Shown here: in pieces, positions 7,966 through 14,809 of the stretch
Layout of the letters: every line of letters starts with the position of its first letter
Numbering within the stretch: the first letter of the stretch is position 1
NCBI RefSeq assembly: GCF_900149685.1
Contig: NZ_LT702999.1
Span: 3,067,734-3,131,733, forward strand
DNA from: Erythrobacter sp. Alg231-14
Lineage (GTDB): Bacteria; Pseudomonadota; Alphaproteobacteria; Sphingomonadales; Sphingomonadaceae
Reading direction: 5' to 3'
DNA length: 64,000 bases
Notes under the pieces: generated by a model
The model's input: only the letters and a program-made list of their open reading frames with translations
Told to the model about the DNA's origin: nothing
The model's database searches: none
Position numbers and translations under genes: made by a program

Positions 7966-9024
7966 ATGGACATTTCTTGGTTTTTGAAGGGCAGTGCACT
8001 TTCCGCCATGGCGCTTGCATTGGCGTTTGCGGCATCTCCTGAGGCAGCTGAGGCGGCCAATTCAACCAGCGCAGCAACAGCTGACGCCAGCGCAACGGCC
8101 GAGCAATCACGCCAAGATCGCGCACAGCGTCGCGGTGAGCGCCGGACCGAAAGGCGCGCCAATCGCGGTCAACAACGCGCAGAGCGTCGGGCCAGTCGAC
8201 AAGATTCGCGCCCCGCACAACGCACAGAGCGCCGTCAATCGCGGCGGGACACACAAAGCGACCGACGCAGTCAACGCGCCGATAGCGAAGTCCGTCGCGG
8301 CGAACGTCGCGGTGAACGCAGAACCGAACGCAGAACCGAGCGTAGAGCAGATTCGGTTGATCGCCGCAGCGAACGCCGCGCTGATCGGGTAGAGCGCCGT
8401 GGGGATCGCCGTTCGGATCGGTTGAACCGCAATGGCCGCAACGGCGCCGCCGATCGCGTTGATCGTCGCACCGATCGCCGGTCTGACCGGGTAGAGCGTC
8501 GCGGTGATCGCAGGGCGGATCGGATCGAACGTCGCGGTGATCGCAGAACGGATCGTCGTTCTGATCGTCGGGCGGATCGCAGAGCGGACCGTAGATTTGA
8601 TCGCCGCGATGATCGCCGGGTGCGGCGCGATGGATACCGTGCCGGTGTCCGTGATGGTCGCCGCTCAGAACGTCGGGCAGATCGTCGGGCGGATCGCCGC
8701 CGCGATTTCCGCCGGTGGAACCGCCAGGGCTGGCGCGCAGATCGCCGCTATGGCTGGCGCAATTATCGTCGGACCAATCGCAGCATCTTTCGCCTAGGTC
8801 GGTATTACGCCCCGTATCGCGCGCACCGTTACAACCGATTGAGTGTTGGATTTTTCCTCGACAGCCTGTTCTTCACGTCGCGCTATTACATCAACGATCC
8901 ATGGTCATACCGCCTGCCACAGGTTTACGGCCCTTATCGTTGGGTCAGGTATTATGACGATGTCGTTCTTGTCGATGTTTATACCGGTGAAGTGGTTGAT
9001 GTGATCCACGACTTCTTCTGGTGA
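7966..9024 (+). CDS. Arg-rich repeat protein with C-terminal RcnB-like domain
   Basis: 352 residues in three parts. First a signal peptide (KGSALSAMALALAFAAS, cleavage near AEAA), so the product is exported. Residues about 49-275 are a low-complexity tract of short units such as ERRADR, ERRGDR and DRRSDR; the protein has about 100 arginines but one lysine. The last 75 residues fold differently: YRLPQVYGPYRWVRYYDD followed by LVDVYTGEVVDVIHDFFW is the RcnB-like motif of a periplasmic family linked in enterobacteria to nickel/cobalt homeostasis. Metal binding here is only inference, since the tract has no His/Cys clusters. It could bind anionic envelope polymers. It stands alone and is followed by a strong terminator. 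Confidence 0.8.
   Translation: MDISWFLKGSALSAMALALAFAASPEAAEAANSTSAATADASATAEQSRQDRAQRRGERRTERRANRGQQRAERRASRQDSRPAQRTERRQSRRDTQSDRRSQRADSEVRRGERRGERRTERRTERRADSVDRRSERRADRVERRGDRRSDRLNRNGRNGAADRVDRRTDRRSDRVERRGDRRADRIERRGDRRTDRRSDRRADRRADRRFDRRDDRRVRRDGYRAGVRDGRRSERRADRRADRRRDFRRWNRQGWRADRRYGWRNYRRTNRSIFRLGRYYAPYRAHRYNRLSVGFFLDSLFFTSRYYINDPWSYRLPQVYGPYRWVRYYDDVVLVDVYTGEVVDVIHDFFW
8497..8546 (+). repeat. Direct repeats within the Arg-rich tract
   Basis: The 17-base sequence CGTCGCGGTGATCGCAG occurs at 8497-8513 and again at 8530-8546, 33 bases (11 codons) apart. It is the clearest part of a wider repetitive stretch (about 8125-8715) encoding RRxDRRx units. Such repeats can change copy number by slippage or recombination. 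Confidence 0.7.
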
Positions 9025-9048
9025 AGTTGGAACACAAGGTACCTTTGC

Positions 9049-9084
9049 AAACCCCCGTCGGAGCGATCCGGCGGGGGTTTTGCA
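9049..9084 (+). terminator. Intrinsic terminator after the RcnB-like gene
   Basis: AAACCCCCG (9049-9057) pairs with CGGGGGTTT (9072-9080), with an inner CGGA/TCCG stem around GCGA. A short T run follows. It lies 25 bases after the stop codon. Confidence 0.85.
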
Positions 9085-9202
9085 TTGCCTCGTCGTGATC
9101 CTCATGGCCGTCCCAGTGGTCGCCGCAATGGTGATCGCATTCCTCACCAAAACCGCCCTCCACCACCCTTGCATGGGCCGCTGCGATTGCTAGACCGGGT
9201 CG

Positions 9203-9871
9203 ATGACAAAGACACAGGCCGTTCCCGATCAAGATGCTTTGCGCCGCGTGGGCAAAACCGTTCGCGAACGGCTGGCCGGCGATCCCGGCGTGTACAAAAT
9301 TGAGACTGACAAAGCTGAATTGTTCGCAGTTGGAGATTTCCTGAGCGCGGCGGAATGCGAACGGTTGTGTTTGATGGTGGACCACACAGCGCGCCCATCA
9401 TCCTTGCACGAAATCGGCTATGAAAGCGGCTTTCGAACATCCTATTCTGGCGACCTCGATCCGCATGACAGTTTTGTCAAAGGGATCGGGCGACGGATTG
9501 ACGATTTGTTGGGTCTAAACCCGGTCGTTGGCGAAGCCATTCAGGGTCAGAGATACCTGCCCGGTCAACAGTTTAAGCCGCACAATGACTGGTTCTACAC
9601 CACGGAGAAATATTGGCAGCACGAACGCAAACGCGGTGGTCAACGCAGTTGGACGACCATGGCGTTCCTCAACAATGTCGAAGAAGGTGGTGAAACCCAT
9701 TTCACCGAAATCGGCATCAAGATTGAGCCAAAACCGGGCGTCCTCCTCATTTGGAACAACGCATCACCTGATGGCGTCCCGAATGAAGGAACCATGCACG
9801 CGGGTACGCCCGTCATTGCGGGTTCAAAATACGTCATCACCAAATGGTATCGGACGCGGACCTGGAAATAG
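9203..9871 (+). CDS. Prolyl 4-hydroxylase-like 2-oxoglutarate/Fe(II) oxygenase
   Basis: A 222-residue oxygenase of the 2OG-Fe(II) superfamily, P4H type, expected to hydroxylate a protein or small-molecule substrate using 2-oxoglutarate and O2. The iron triad is visible: HND in FKPHNDWF (HxD) and the distal His in GTMHAGTPV. The Lys in SKYVITKWYR is where the 2OG carboxylate is held. The core includes RYLPGQQFKPH and FLNNVEEGGETHF, typical of bacterial P4H homologues. No signal peptide is seen, so it is probably cytosolic. The substrate is unknown. It is convergent with lysK. Confidence 0.88.
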   Translation: MTKTQAVPDQDALRRVGKTVRERLAGDPGVYKIETDKAELFAVGDFLSAAECERLCLMVDHTARPSSLHEIGYESGFRTSYSGDLDPHDSFVKGIGRRIDDLLGLNPVVGEAIQGQRYLPGQQFKPHNDWFYTTEKYWQHERKRGGQRSWTTMAFLNNVEEGGETHFTEIGIKIEPKPGVLLIWNNASPDGVPNEGTMHAGTPVIAGSKYVITKWYRTRTWK

Positions 9872-9890
9872 GAAAGCGGGACGTTGCCGT

Positions 9891-11495
9891 TTAACGGGCC
9901 AACGCCTCGGCAATCAATTTCCGCGTTGGTTCCACACCGTACAAGGCGATAAAGCTGCCCATACGCGGCCCCTGTTCGCTGCCCAAAAGGGTTTCGTACA
10001 GAGCCCGGAACCAATCACGCAGGTTTTCAAACCCGTATTCTTCGCTCTTTCCGATTTCATAGACCATGGTCTGCAAAACCTCGGAATCGGCATCCGCAGG
10101 AGCCGCCGCCAATCGTGCATCGAGCGCGGTCAAAGCCGCCACTTCAGTGCCTTGCGGCGCGCGCTTCGCCAAAGTCGGCGCGACAAAATCACGGTTGTAG
10201 TTCACCGCGCATTCGATCAACCGAATAAGCGCAGGATCTTCAACCGGGGTGCCAGTGTAACTGGCGACATATTCGGAAAGGTTTTCTGGCGTCGCCTCTA
10301 GGCCGAGCACGCTGACAAGATTGAGCAGCAAGCTGTATGGTACCGATAGGGTGTCGCCCGCGCCCGGCGCATCGGGACCGGCCAAACTTTCATTGGCGCG
10401 CGCCAAATGCCAGACAGGGTTGCCCATCTGCTTGTCGAGCGGTTGTTCGGCCAACCTTTGGCGAAAGCTCCAATAATCGTCGATTGCTTTCGGGATCACG
10501 CCCGCATGCAATTGCTTTGCGCTTTTGGGATTGGGGAAGATGTAGAAACCGAGGCTCTCATCCGTTCCATATTCCAACCATTGTTCAATGGTCAGGCCGT
10601 TGCCTTTGGACTTGCTGATCTTTTCGCCGTTCTCATCAAGAAACAGCTCATAGATCAGGCCCTCTGGCTTGTTCCCACCCAACACGCGCGCAATCTTGCC
10701 CGATTGCACGCCAGTATCGGTCAAATCTTTACCGTACATTTCATAATCGACGCCTTGCGCGACCCAGCGCATTGCAAAGTCGACTTTCCATTGCAGCTTG
10801 GCCTGTCCGCCCAGCGCGCTTTGTTCAATCACGCTGCCGTCTTCATCGGTGAACCGGATCAATCCTGCGCTCGCATCGACGACTTCGACGGGCACTTGCA
10901 AGACCACGCCGGTCGTTGGACTGATCGGCATGATCGGTGAATAGGTCGCCGCGCGTTCCGCCCGCAGGGTTGGCAGCATGATGTCGAGAATGTCTTGATT
11001 GTGAGCCAACACATTCTTCAACGCATCATCAAACGTGCCCGAATTGTAACGATCCGATGCGGCTACGAATTCGTAGTCAAAACCAAACCGGTCGAGAAAT
11101 TCGCGCAGCATCGCATTGTTGTGATGGGCGAAACTTTCATATTTCTCGAACGGATCGGGAATGCGCGAAAGCGGCTTGCCCAAATTTTCGGTCAACATTG
11201 CCTGATTGGGCAAATTATCCGGCACTTTTCGCAGGCCATCCATATCATCGCTGAACGCGACCAGCCGCGTCGCCTGACCGGTCAACGCCTCATAGGCGCG
11301 GCGGACAAAAGTGGTGCGCAGCACCTCTTGGAACGTGCCGATATGCGGCAATCCTGAGGGGCCATAGCCGGTTTCAAACAGAACAGGCTCACCGTTCGGT
11401 TTTCCATTGCGCAACCGTTTTGCAAGGCGCTGAGCCTCTTGAAAGGGCCAGGCTTTGGAATTGCGTGCGGTTTCGCTGAGAGTTGTGTCTGTCAT
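9891..11495 (-). CDS. lysK: Lysyl-tRNA synthetase, class I
   Basis: Charges tRNA-Lys with lysine. This is the class I enzyme typical of archaea and many alphaproteobacteria, not the class II LysS. The HIGH element is PHIGT in GPSGLPHIGTFQEV near residue 50, and the KMSKS element is KISKSKG near residue 285. The 534 residues and the helical C-terminus with GRARQ-type anticodon-end features lacking any OB-fold N-terminus fit the class. I chose the ATG at 11495; a TTG nine bases upstream is the only alternative nearby. No class II lysS is seen in this window, so this may be the sole enzyme. Confidence 0.93.
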   Translation of the reverse strand: MTDTTLSETARNSKAWPFQEAQRLAKRLRNGKPNGEPVLFETGYGPSGLPHIGTFQEVLRTTFVRRAYEALTGQATRLVAFSDDMDGLRKVPDNLPNQAMLTENLGKPLSRIPDPFEKYESFAHHNNAMLREFLDRFGFDYEFVAASDRYNSGTFDDALKNVLAHNQDILDIMLPTLRAERAATYSPIMPISPTTGVVLQVPVEVVDASAGLIRFTDEDGSVIEQSALGGQAKLQWKVDFAMRWVAQGVDYEMYGKDLTDTGVQSGKIARVLGGNKPEGLIYELFLDENGEKISKSKGNGLTIEQWLEYGTDESLGFYIFPNPKSAKQLHAGVIPKAIDDYWSFRQRLAEQPLDKQMGNPVWHLARANESLAGPDAPGAGDTLSVPYSLLLNLVSVLGLEATPENLSEYVASYTGTPVEDPALIRLIECAVNYNRDFVAPTLAKRAPQGTEVAALTALDARLAAAPADADSEVLQTMVYEIGKSEEYGFENLRDWFRALYETLLGSEQGPRMGSFIALYGVEPTRKLIAEALAR

Positions 11496-11696
11496 GATGT
11501 CCAAATTTGTTGATGCCGCGCTTTTATGGAAGGCGCGCTATGTTGCAAGCGCGAAAGCGTCTCCTTGGTTCCCAATGCTGCGCCTCTTGAGGACCGTCCT
11601 TAGCGATAACGCGGTCCCAAAGGGATGCAAACGCGGCCAATTCTGGGGGCACTCTGTTGTTGAGTTGGTTGTGCATCCCCGCCAACGTTTTCGCCA

Positions 11697-12176
11697 TCAA
11701 TGGCTGTCGCGGTCACGGTCCAATGTTTCGCGGATCTGTCCCAATTCACCGACCAATCTATCAAGGTCCAACTGCGACAGCAGCGGGTCAATCCGTTCCA
11801 TTAGGCCTTGCGATGCTTCCACCGCTAGCGTTCGCGCCGCGCGCCCGTCTGATGTGATCCACACACGTTTGGTCCGCCCATCACCCTCGCCCGGCTTTAT
11901 CTGAACGAAACCAGCTCGTTCCAGTTTGGCCAATGTCGCGGTCATGCTGGGCCGGGCCACTTGGAACAAAGTCGCCAGGTGGCTGGGCGTTTTGCCGTCA
12001 CCCATGCGGACAAAATGGTTCAGCACCCCAAACATCGCCGTGTTCAATGGTTTGGGCAAAACCTCACGGAATGCCGCCTGAGAGAATTGATGAATGATCC
12101 CGATCTCGTTGAACAAACGATACGCGACCGGATCATCGAGGCCACCTTTAGGGGGCGTCTTTTTAGTTTCAGACAT
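11697..12176 (-). CDS. MarR-family transcriptional regulator
   Basis: A 159-residue winged-helix regulator. The DNA-binding part reads TPSHLATLFQVARPSMTATLAKLERAG (shown by PSHLATLFQVARPS then MTATLAKLER), followed by the wing KPGEGDGRTKRVWITSDG; both are standard MarR features. Long terminal helices should form the dimer. The ATG at 12176 lies inside the end of the nitroreductase gene, overlapping by eight bases (ATGTCTGA), so the two are translationally coupled. Family members usually repress their own operon and respond to phenolic or oxidising compounds. The palindrome at 13334-13357 upstream of the operon is the likely target (inference). Confidence 0.87.
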   Translation of the reverse strand: MSETKKTPPKGGLDDPVAYRLFNEIGIIHQFSQAAFREVLPKPLNTAMFGVLNHFVRMGDGKTPSHLATLFQVARPSMTATLAKLERAGFVQIKPGEGDGRTKRVWITSDGRAARTLAVEASQGLMERIDPLLSQLDLDRLVGELGQIRETLDRDRDSH

Positions 12177-13314
12177 CAACCAACTTCGCTTCCAACGGCC
12201 ATCGCGGACTGGCGGGCACTTTGGGACCATAACCGACCCTTGCGAACATCTGTATCGTCTCGCCATCGGGCGCAAGGTGTTGGCGCAATTCGTTGAAGAG
12301 ATCGGCCATTTCAGGGAATTCTTGAAGGCAATGACTCCATGGATGGACCGATAGGCCCATTCGTTGCGCCGCCAAGTTTAGCCGTATCCAACCGATCCCG
12401 GCGTTGAATTGTTCTTCGCGCGTGTTTGTAGGCGTCATGATCCACGCCCAATGCGGAGTGCTGTCGACCATTGCGCGGTACATGTCGCCGCCGCTTTTGT
12501 ATGCGTAAGACGCAGGATCATCGAGCGTTTGCGCGGTCACGATACCCGCCGCATTGCCGGCGCTTAAGAACGCACCTCCCATATCGATACCGTCGGGTTC
12601 GGCGATGACTGCTTCATTGCCGAACCGCATCAAATCTATGCTTTCGCGGCGGGTTGCAGGGGTCTCTTGCTCCATCACCCAACCGCGCCACGCATTATCG
12701 CTTAGCAAGGCGTGTTGATCAGGATTGGCGGAATGGCCATAGATCAACCCGGCTGGCACGGCATCGCCCAGCCCGCGCAGCTGATCCATAGGCACAGGGC
12801 GTCCGTCAAAGGCCTCTTTGGTGGATCGCCGGTCAATCGCATGGGCGAATTGCGGATCGCGCTGCGGCCGGTCATCGACAAAGCGAACGCGCGCAATGCG
12901 CCCAGAATTTATACGCGGTTGTGCCGGGCCATCGGGAAACAGATCGATCTGAGCGGAATAGCCCAGTTCGGCCGCTGCCTGACGCAGCAACTCCACCATA
13001 CAGCCAAAGCCAATCGTGATCTGTCGATCAAATGGATCGGTATCGGGCAATCGCCGATCCAGATCACAAGTTATGTCGATGATATCGTCTCCCACCAACG
13101 TGAATTGCCACGGCTGACGGTTGTGAGGATTCGGCGCGAGGATGGCATAAGACAAAGCGTTAAGGCGCGGATCGGCAAAGCCTTTCCCGGCCGCCACCCA
13201 TGGCGCGGATGCGCGCGACAAGGATGGCGTGGCCAACATGCTCCACCCCCCAGCGACAGTCACAGCGGCGGCGGCGCCCCCGAACATAAGGATTTTGCGG
13301 CGGTTGACAGGCAT
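12169..13314 (-). CDS. Nitroreductase-family flavoprotein with twin-arginine-like leader
   Basis: A 381-residue protein. The N-terminus NRRKILMFGGAAAAV looks like a Tat signal or anchor, implying export of a folded flavoprotein. The nitroreductase part begins with LSYAILAPNPHNRQPWQF, the FMN-binding motif in which His-Asn-Arg-Gln-Pro-Trp is conserved; a second half has GNAAGIVTAQTLDDP and WSHCLQEFPEM. Length and lay-out fit the Acg-like subgroup rather than short NfsB enzymes, so true nitroreductase activity is uncertain. It is first in a two-gene operon with marR; GGGAG lies seven bases before the ATG. A palindromic operator is 20-43 bases upstream of the start. Confidence 0.82.
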   Translation of the reverse strand: MPVNRRKILMFGGAAAAVTVAGGWSMLATPSLSRASAPWVAAGKGFADPRLNALSYAILAPNPHNRQPWQFTLVGDDIIDITCDLDRRLPDTDPFDRQITIGFGCMVELLRQAAAELGYSAQIDLFPDGPAQPRINSGRIARVRFVDDRPQRDPQFAHAIDRRSTKEAFDGRPVPMDQLRGLGDAVPAGLIYGHSANPDQHALLSDNAWRGWVMEQETPATRRESIDLMRFGNEAVIAEPDGIDMGGAFLSAGNAAGIVTAQTLDDPASYAYKSGGDMYRAMVDSTPHWAWIMTPTNTREEQFNAGIGWIRLNLAAQRMGLSVHPWSHCLQEFPEMADLFNELRQHLAPDGETIQMFARVGYGPKVPASPRWPLEAKLVDV

Positions 13315-13333
13315 GTTGAGACTCCCGAAATAT

Positions 13334-13357
13334 ATTTAGTTAGCGTCCTAACTATAT
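13334..13357. promoter_or_regulatory. Palindromic operator upstream of nitroreductase-marR
   Basis: TAGTTAG (13337-13343), a four-base spacer and CTAACTA (13348-13354) form a perfect inverted repeat; two outer pairs (13334-13335 with 13356-13357) extend it. It is AT-rich, 20 bases from the operon start, and of the size used by MarR dimers. Binding by the marR product of the same operon is inference. Confidence 0.65.
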
Positions 13358-13360
13358 TCC

Positions 13361-13584
13361 TCGAAGTGTCAAGACGATGCCGACCGTCGTGCTTTTCCTA
13401 AAACATCGAAGAATTGGGATCGAAGGTAGGGTCCCGATCGTTGAAATCACAAACCGCCCACAATCGCCCAATCAAAACGGGCAATCTGCAGGCACCACGA
13501 TGGATTTAAAGCTAGCCCGGGGCCCGTGCCCCTAGGGTCGCAAGAGGGGGACGGCTTGGCTTTGGCCCGGTCGTCCCTTTTTCT
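13361..13584 (+). ncRNA. Candidate small RNA ending at an orphan terminator
   Basis: No coding region is evident on the plus strand between the palindrome and the terminator at 13548-13584, yet that terminator only works for plus-strand transcripts. A hairpin GGGGC-CCGT-GCCCC precedes it near 13519-13532. An AT-rich TATATT at 13353-13358 could be the -10 of a promoter overlapping the marR operator. The 5' end given here is a guess. I could not match it to 6S RNA, SRP RNA, RNase P RNA or tmRNA. Confidence 0.35.
13548..13584 (+). terminator. Strong intrinsic terminator on the plus strand (orphan)
   Basis: GGGACG (13548-13553) pairs with CGTCCC (13572-13577); the stem continues through G-T, C-G and T-G pairs and an inner GGC/GCC around TTTG. 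TTTTTC follows at 13578-13583. Both neighbouring genes lie on the minus strand, and in that direction no T run follows the hairpin. Confidence 0.8.
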
Positions 13585-13597
13585 ATATGAGCGGGGT

Positions 13598-14461
13598 TTA
13601 GGCGAAGACGCCGCGATAATCGTGTTCCGCTTTGAATTTGGCCAACATCCCAGGGATCATGAACAAATCACCGACGATCCAACACATCCAGAACAAGACC
13701 CCGACTAATCCCATCGGCATAAAGATGAAAATCATCACTAGGCTGCCGAACCAAAGGCCGACTTGCATGATCGCGCTGTCTTTTTGTCCGCAGTAAAAAC
13801 GATGGACTGAAAACTGGCCCAATACGAACCACAAAACATATGCGAGCCCGACATTTCTGGTCGCGGGATCGCCAAAGATGTAGCCCGATCCGGCTTTGGC
13901 ACCGCCGCCTGAACTTAGGCCCCTCCCACCGCCGCCAACACCAGAGCCTATAGCATCCGCGCCGTAACGCATGGATTGGTTGCGGGCCATGCCGCGCGCG
14001 GAAGAGCGAATTTCCGCCTCTTGCTGGGCACTCATTTCGTTGGAGCCACCGGCCCCTTGGGTGTTGACGCCGTCTCCCATTGGTCGTGCGGGGCGCGGTT
14101 CTGGGCGCGACATATTGCGCAGATTGATCAATGGATCATCGTCGATCGGGACGACCGCCGCGGGTTTTGGAGCCTTGGTTGGGATTGCTTCGGCTTCGGC
14201 CCGGCGGGCTCGTTCTGACGCAATGAACGCTTGCCTGCGTGCAGCCATTTCATCCGGGTTGATCGGTTTTTCGGCAGAGCCGGAAGAGGTGGATTTCGGT
14301 GCGGAGGCTCTTTCTGCGGGCGGCGGCGGTCCGCCTTGCCCTCCTTGGTGCAATGAAGACCCTGCGAAGCCTTCCAAAGCGTTGGACGCTCCACCAATGC
14401 CGTTCGCGCCAGCCGATGGCGCAACGTGCCCAGTAGGCAGCCCTTTCCTTCCAAAGCTCAT
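13598..14461 (-). CDS. TM2-domain membrane protein with long disordered N-terminus
   Basis: 287 residues. The first 200 or so are Gly/Pro/Ala/Ser-rich and likely disordered, with a charged helix near 70-95 (ARRQAFIASERARRAEAEA). The last 80 residues are a TM2 domain: NVGLAYVLWFVLGQFSVHRFYCG, where the FxxHRFYxG turn is the family hallmark, then GLWFGSLVMIFIFMP and the end LVGVLFWMCWIVGDLFMIP. TM2 proteins are inner-membrane proteins of uncertain function. The long N-terminal extension is unusual, since bacterial TM2 proteins are often under 150 aa. The plus-strand reading over this region is a shadow. Confidence 0.8.
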   Translation of the reverse strand: MSFGRKGLPTGHVAPSAGANGIGGASNALEGFAGSSLHQGGQGGPPPPAERASAPKSTSSGSAEKPINPDEMAARRQAFIASERARRAEAEAIPTKAPKPAAVVPIDDDPLINLRNMSRPEPRPARPMGDGVNTQGAGGSNEMSAQQEAEIRSSARGMARNQSMRYGADAIGSGVGGGGRGLSSGGGAKAGSGYIFGDPATRNVGLAYVLWFVLGQFSVHRFYCGQKDSAIMQVGLWFGSLVMIFIFMPMGLVGVLFWMCWIVGDLFMIPGMLAKFKAEHDYRGVFA

Positions 14462-14809
14462 TGCGAACCCTCTTACCCGTTTTCTAATTCGGTTCCGTTG
14501 TCTCGGGCATTACAAGCAGGGGGTTAACACAGACTTAGTGGAGGTCACTGAAAACGCGCCCTTATATGCGGCTTTCGAAGTTAGCGATCTTTCCGAACGA
14601 ACCGCCAATTCAGACGCAGGACCAACGCATCACTTCGCGGTGATCGAACGGGCACCCAACGCTCAGAGTAACGCGATCGCTGGTGAGGCCGATCTTGAAA
14701 CGGCTATTCGGAAATATCGTCAAGTCCCGTGCCAAATCTTGGCCGAAAGCCACAGAAGTATGGACCCAGCGCGTTTACATATCGACTGCGCCACCGCATC
14801 ATCGCCTGC
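14462..14809. other. Intergenic region before the helicase; one weak open frame
   Basis: About 350 bases between divergent genes. It should hold the promoters of both. The only candidate gene is a GTG-started frame at 14538-14813 (91 codons, first residues VEVTENAPLYAAF) whose stop overlaps the helicase start as GTGA. It has no ribosome site, ordinary third-position composition and no family I recognise, so I do not call it a gene. No terminator or repeat is evident. Confidence 0.4.

Noticed and set aside
8125..8715. CRISPR-like periodic repeats
   Set aside because: The repeats are in frame, imperfect and without unique spacers; they encode the Arg tract.
8504..8797. Other-frame open reading in the Arg-rich gene
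   Set aside because: Repetitive GC-rich codons keep several frames open; only the +7966 frame has a signal peptide and the RcnB-like end.
13971..14537. Long plus-strand frame over the TM2 gene
   Set aside because: It is the shadow of the low-complexity N-terminus of the minus-strand TM2 protein.
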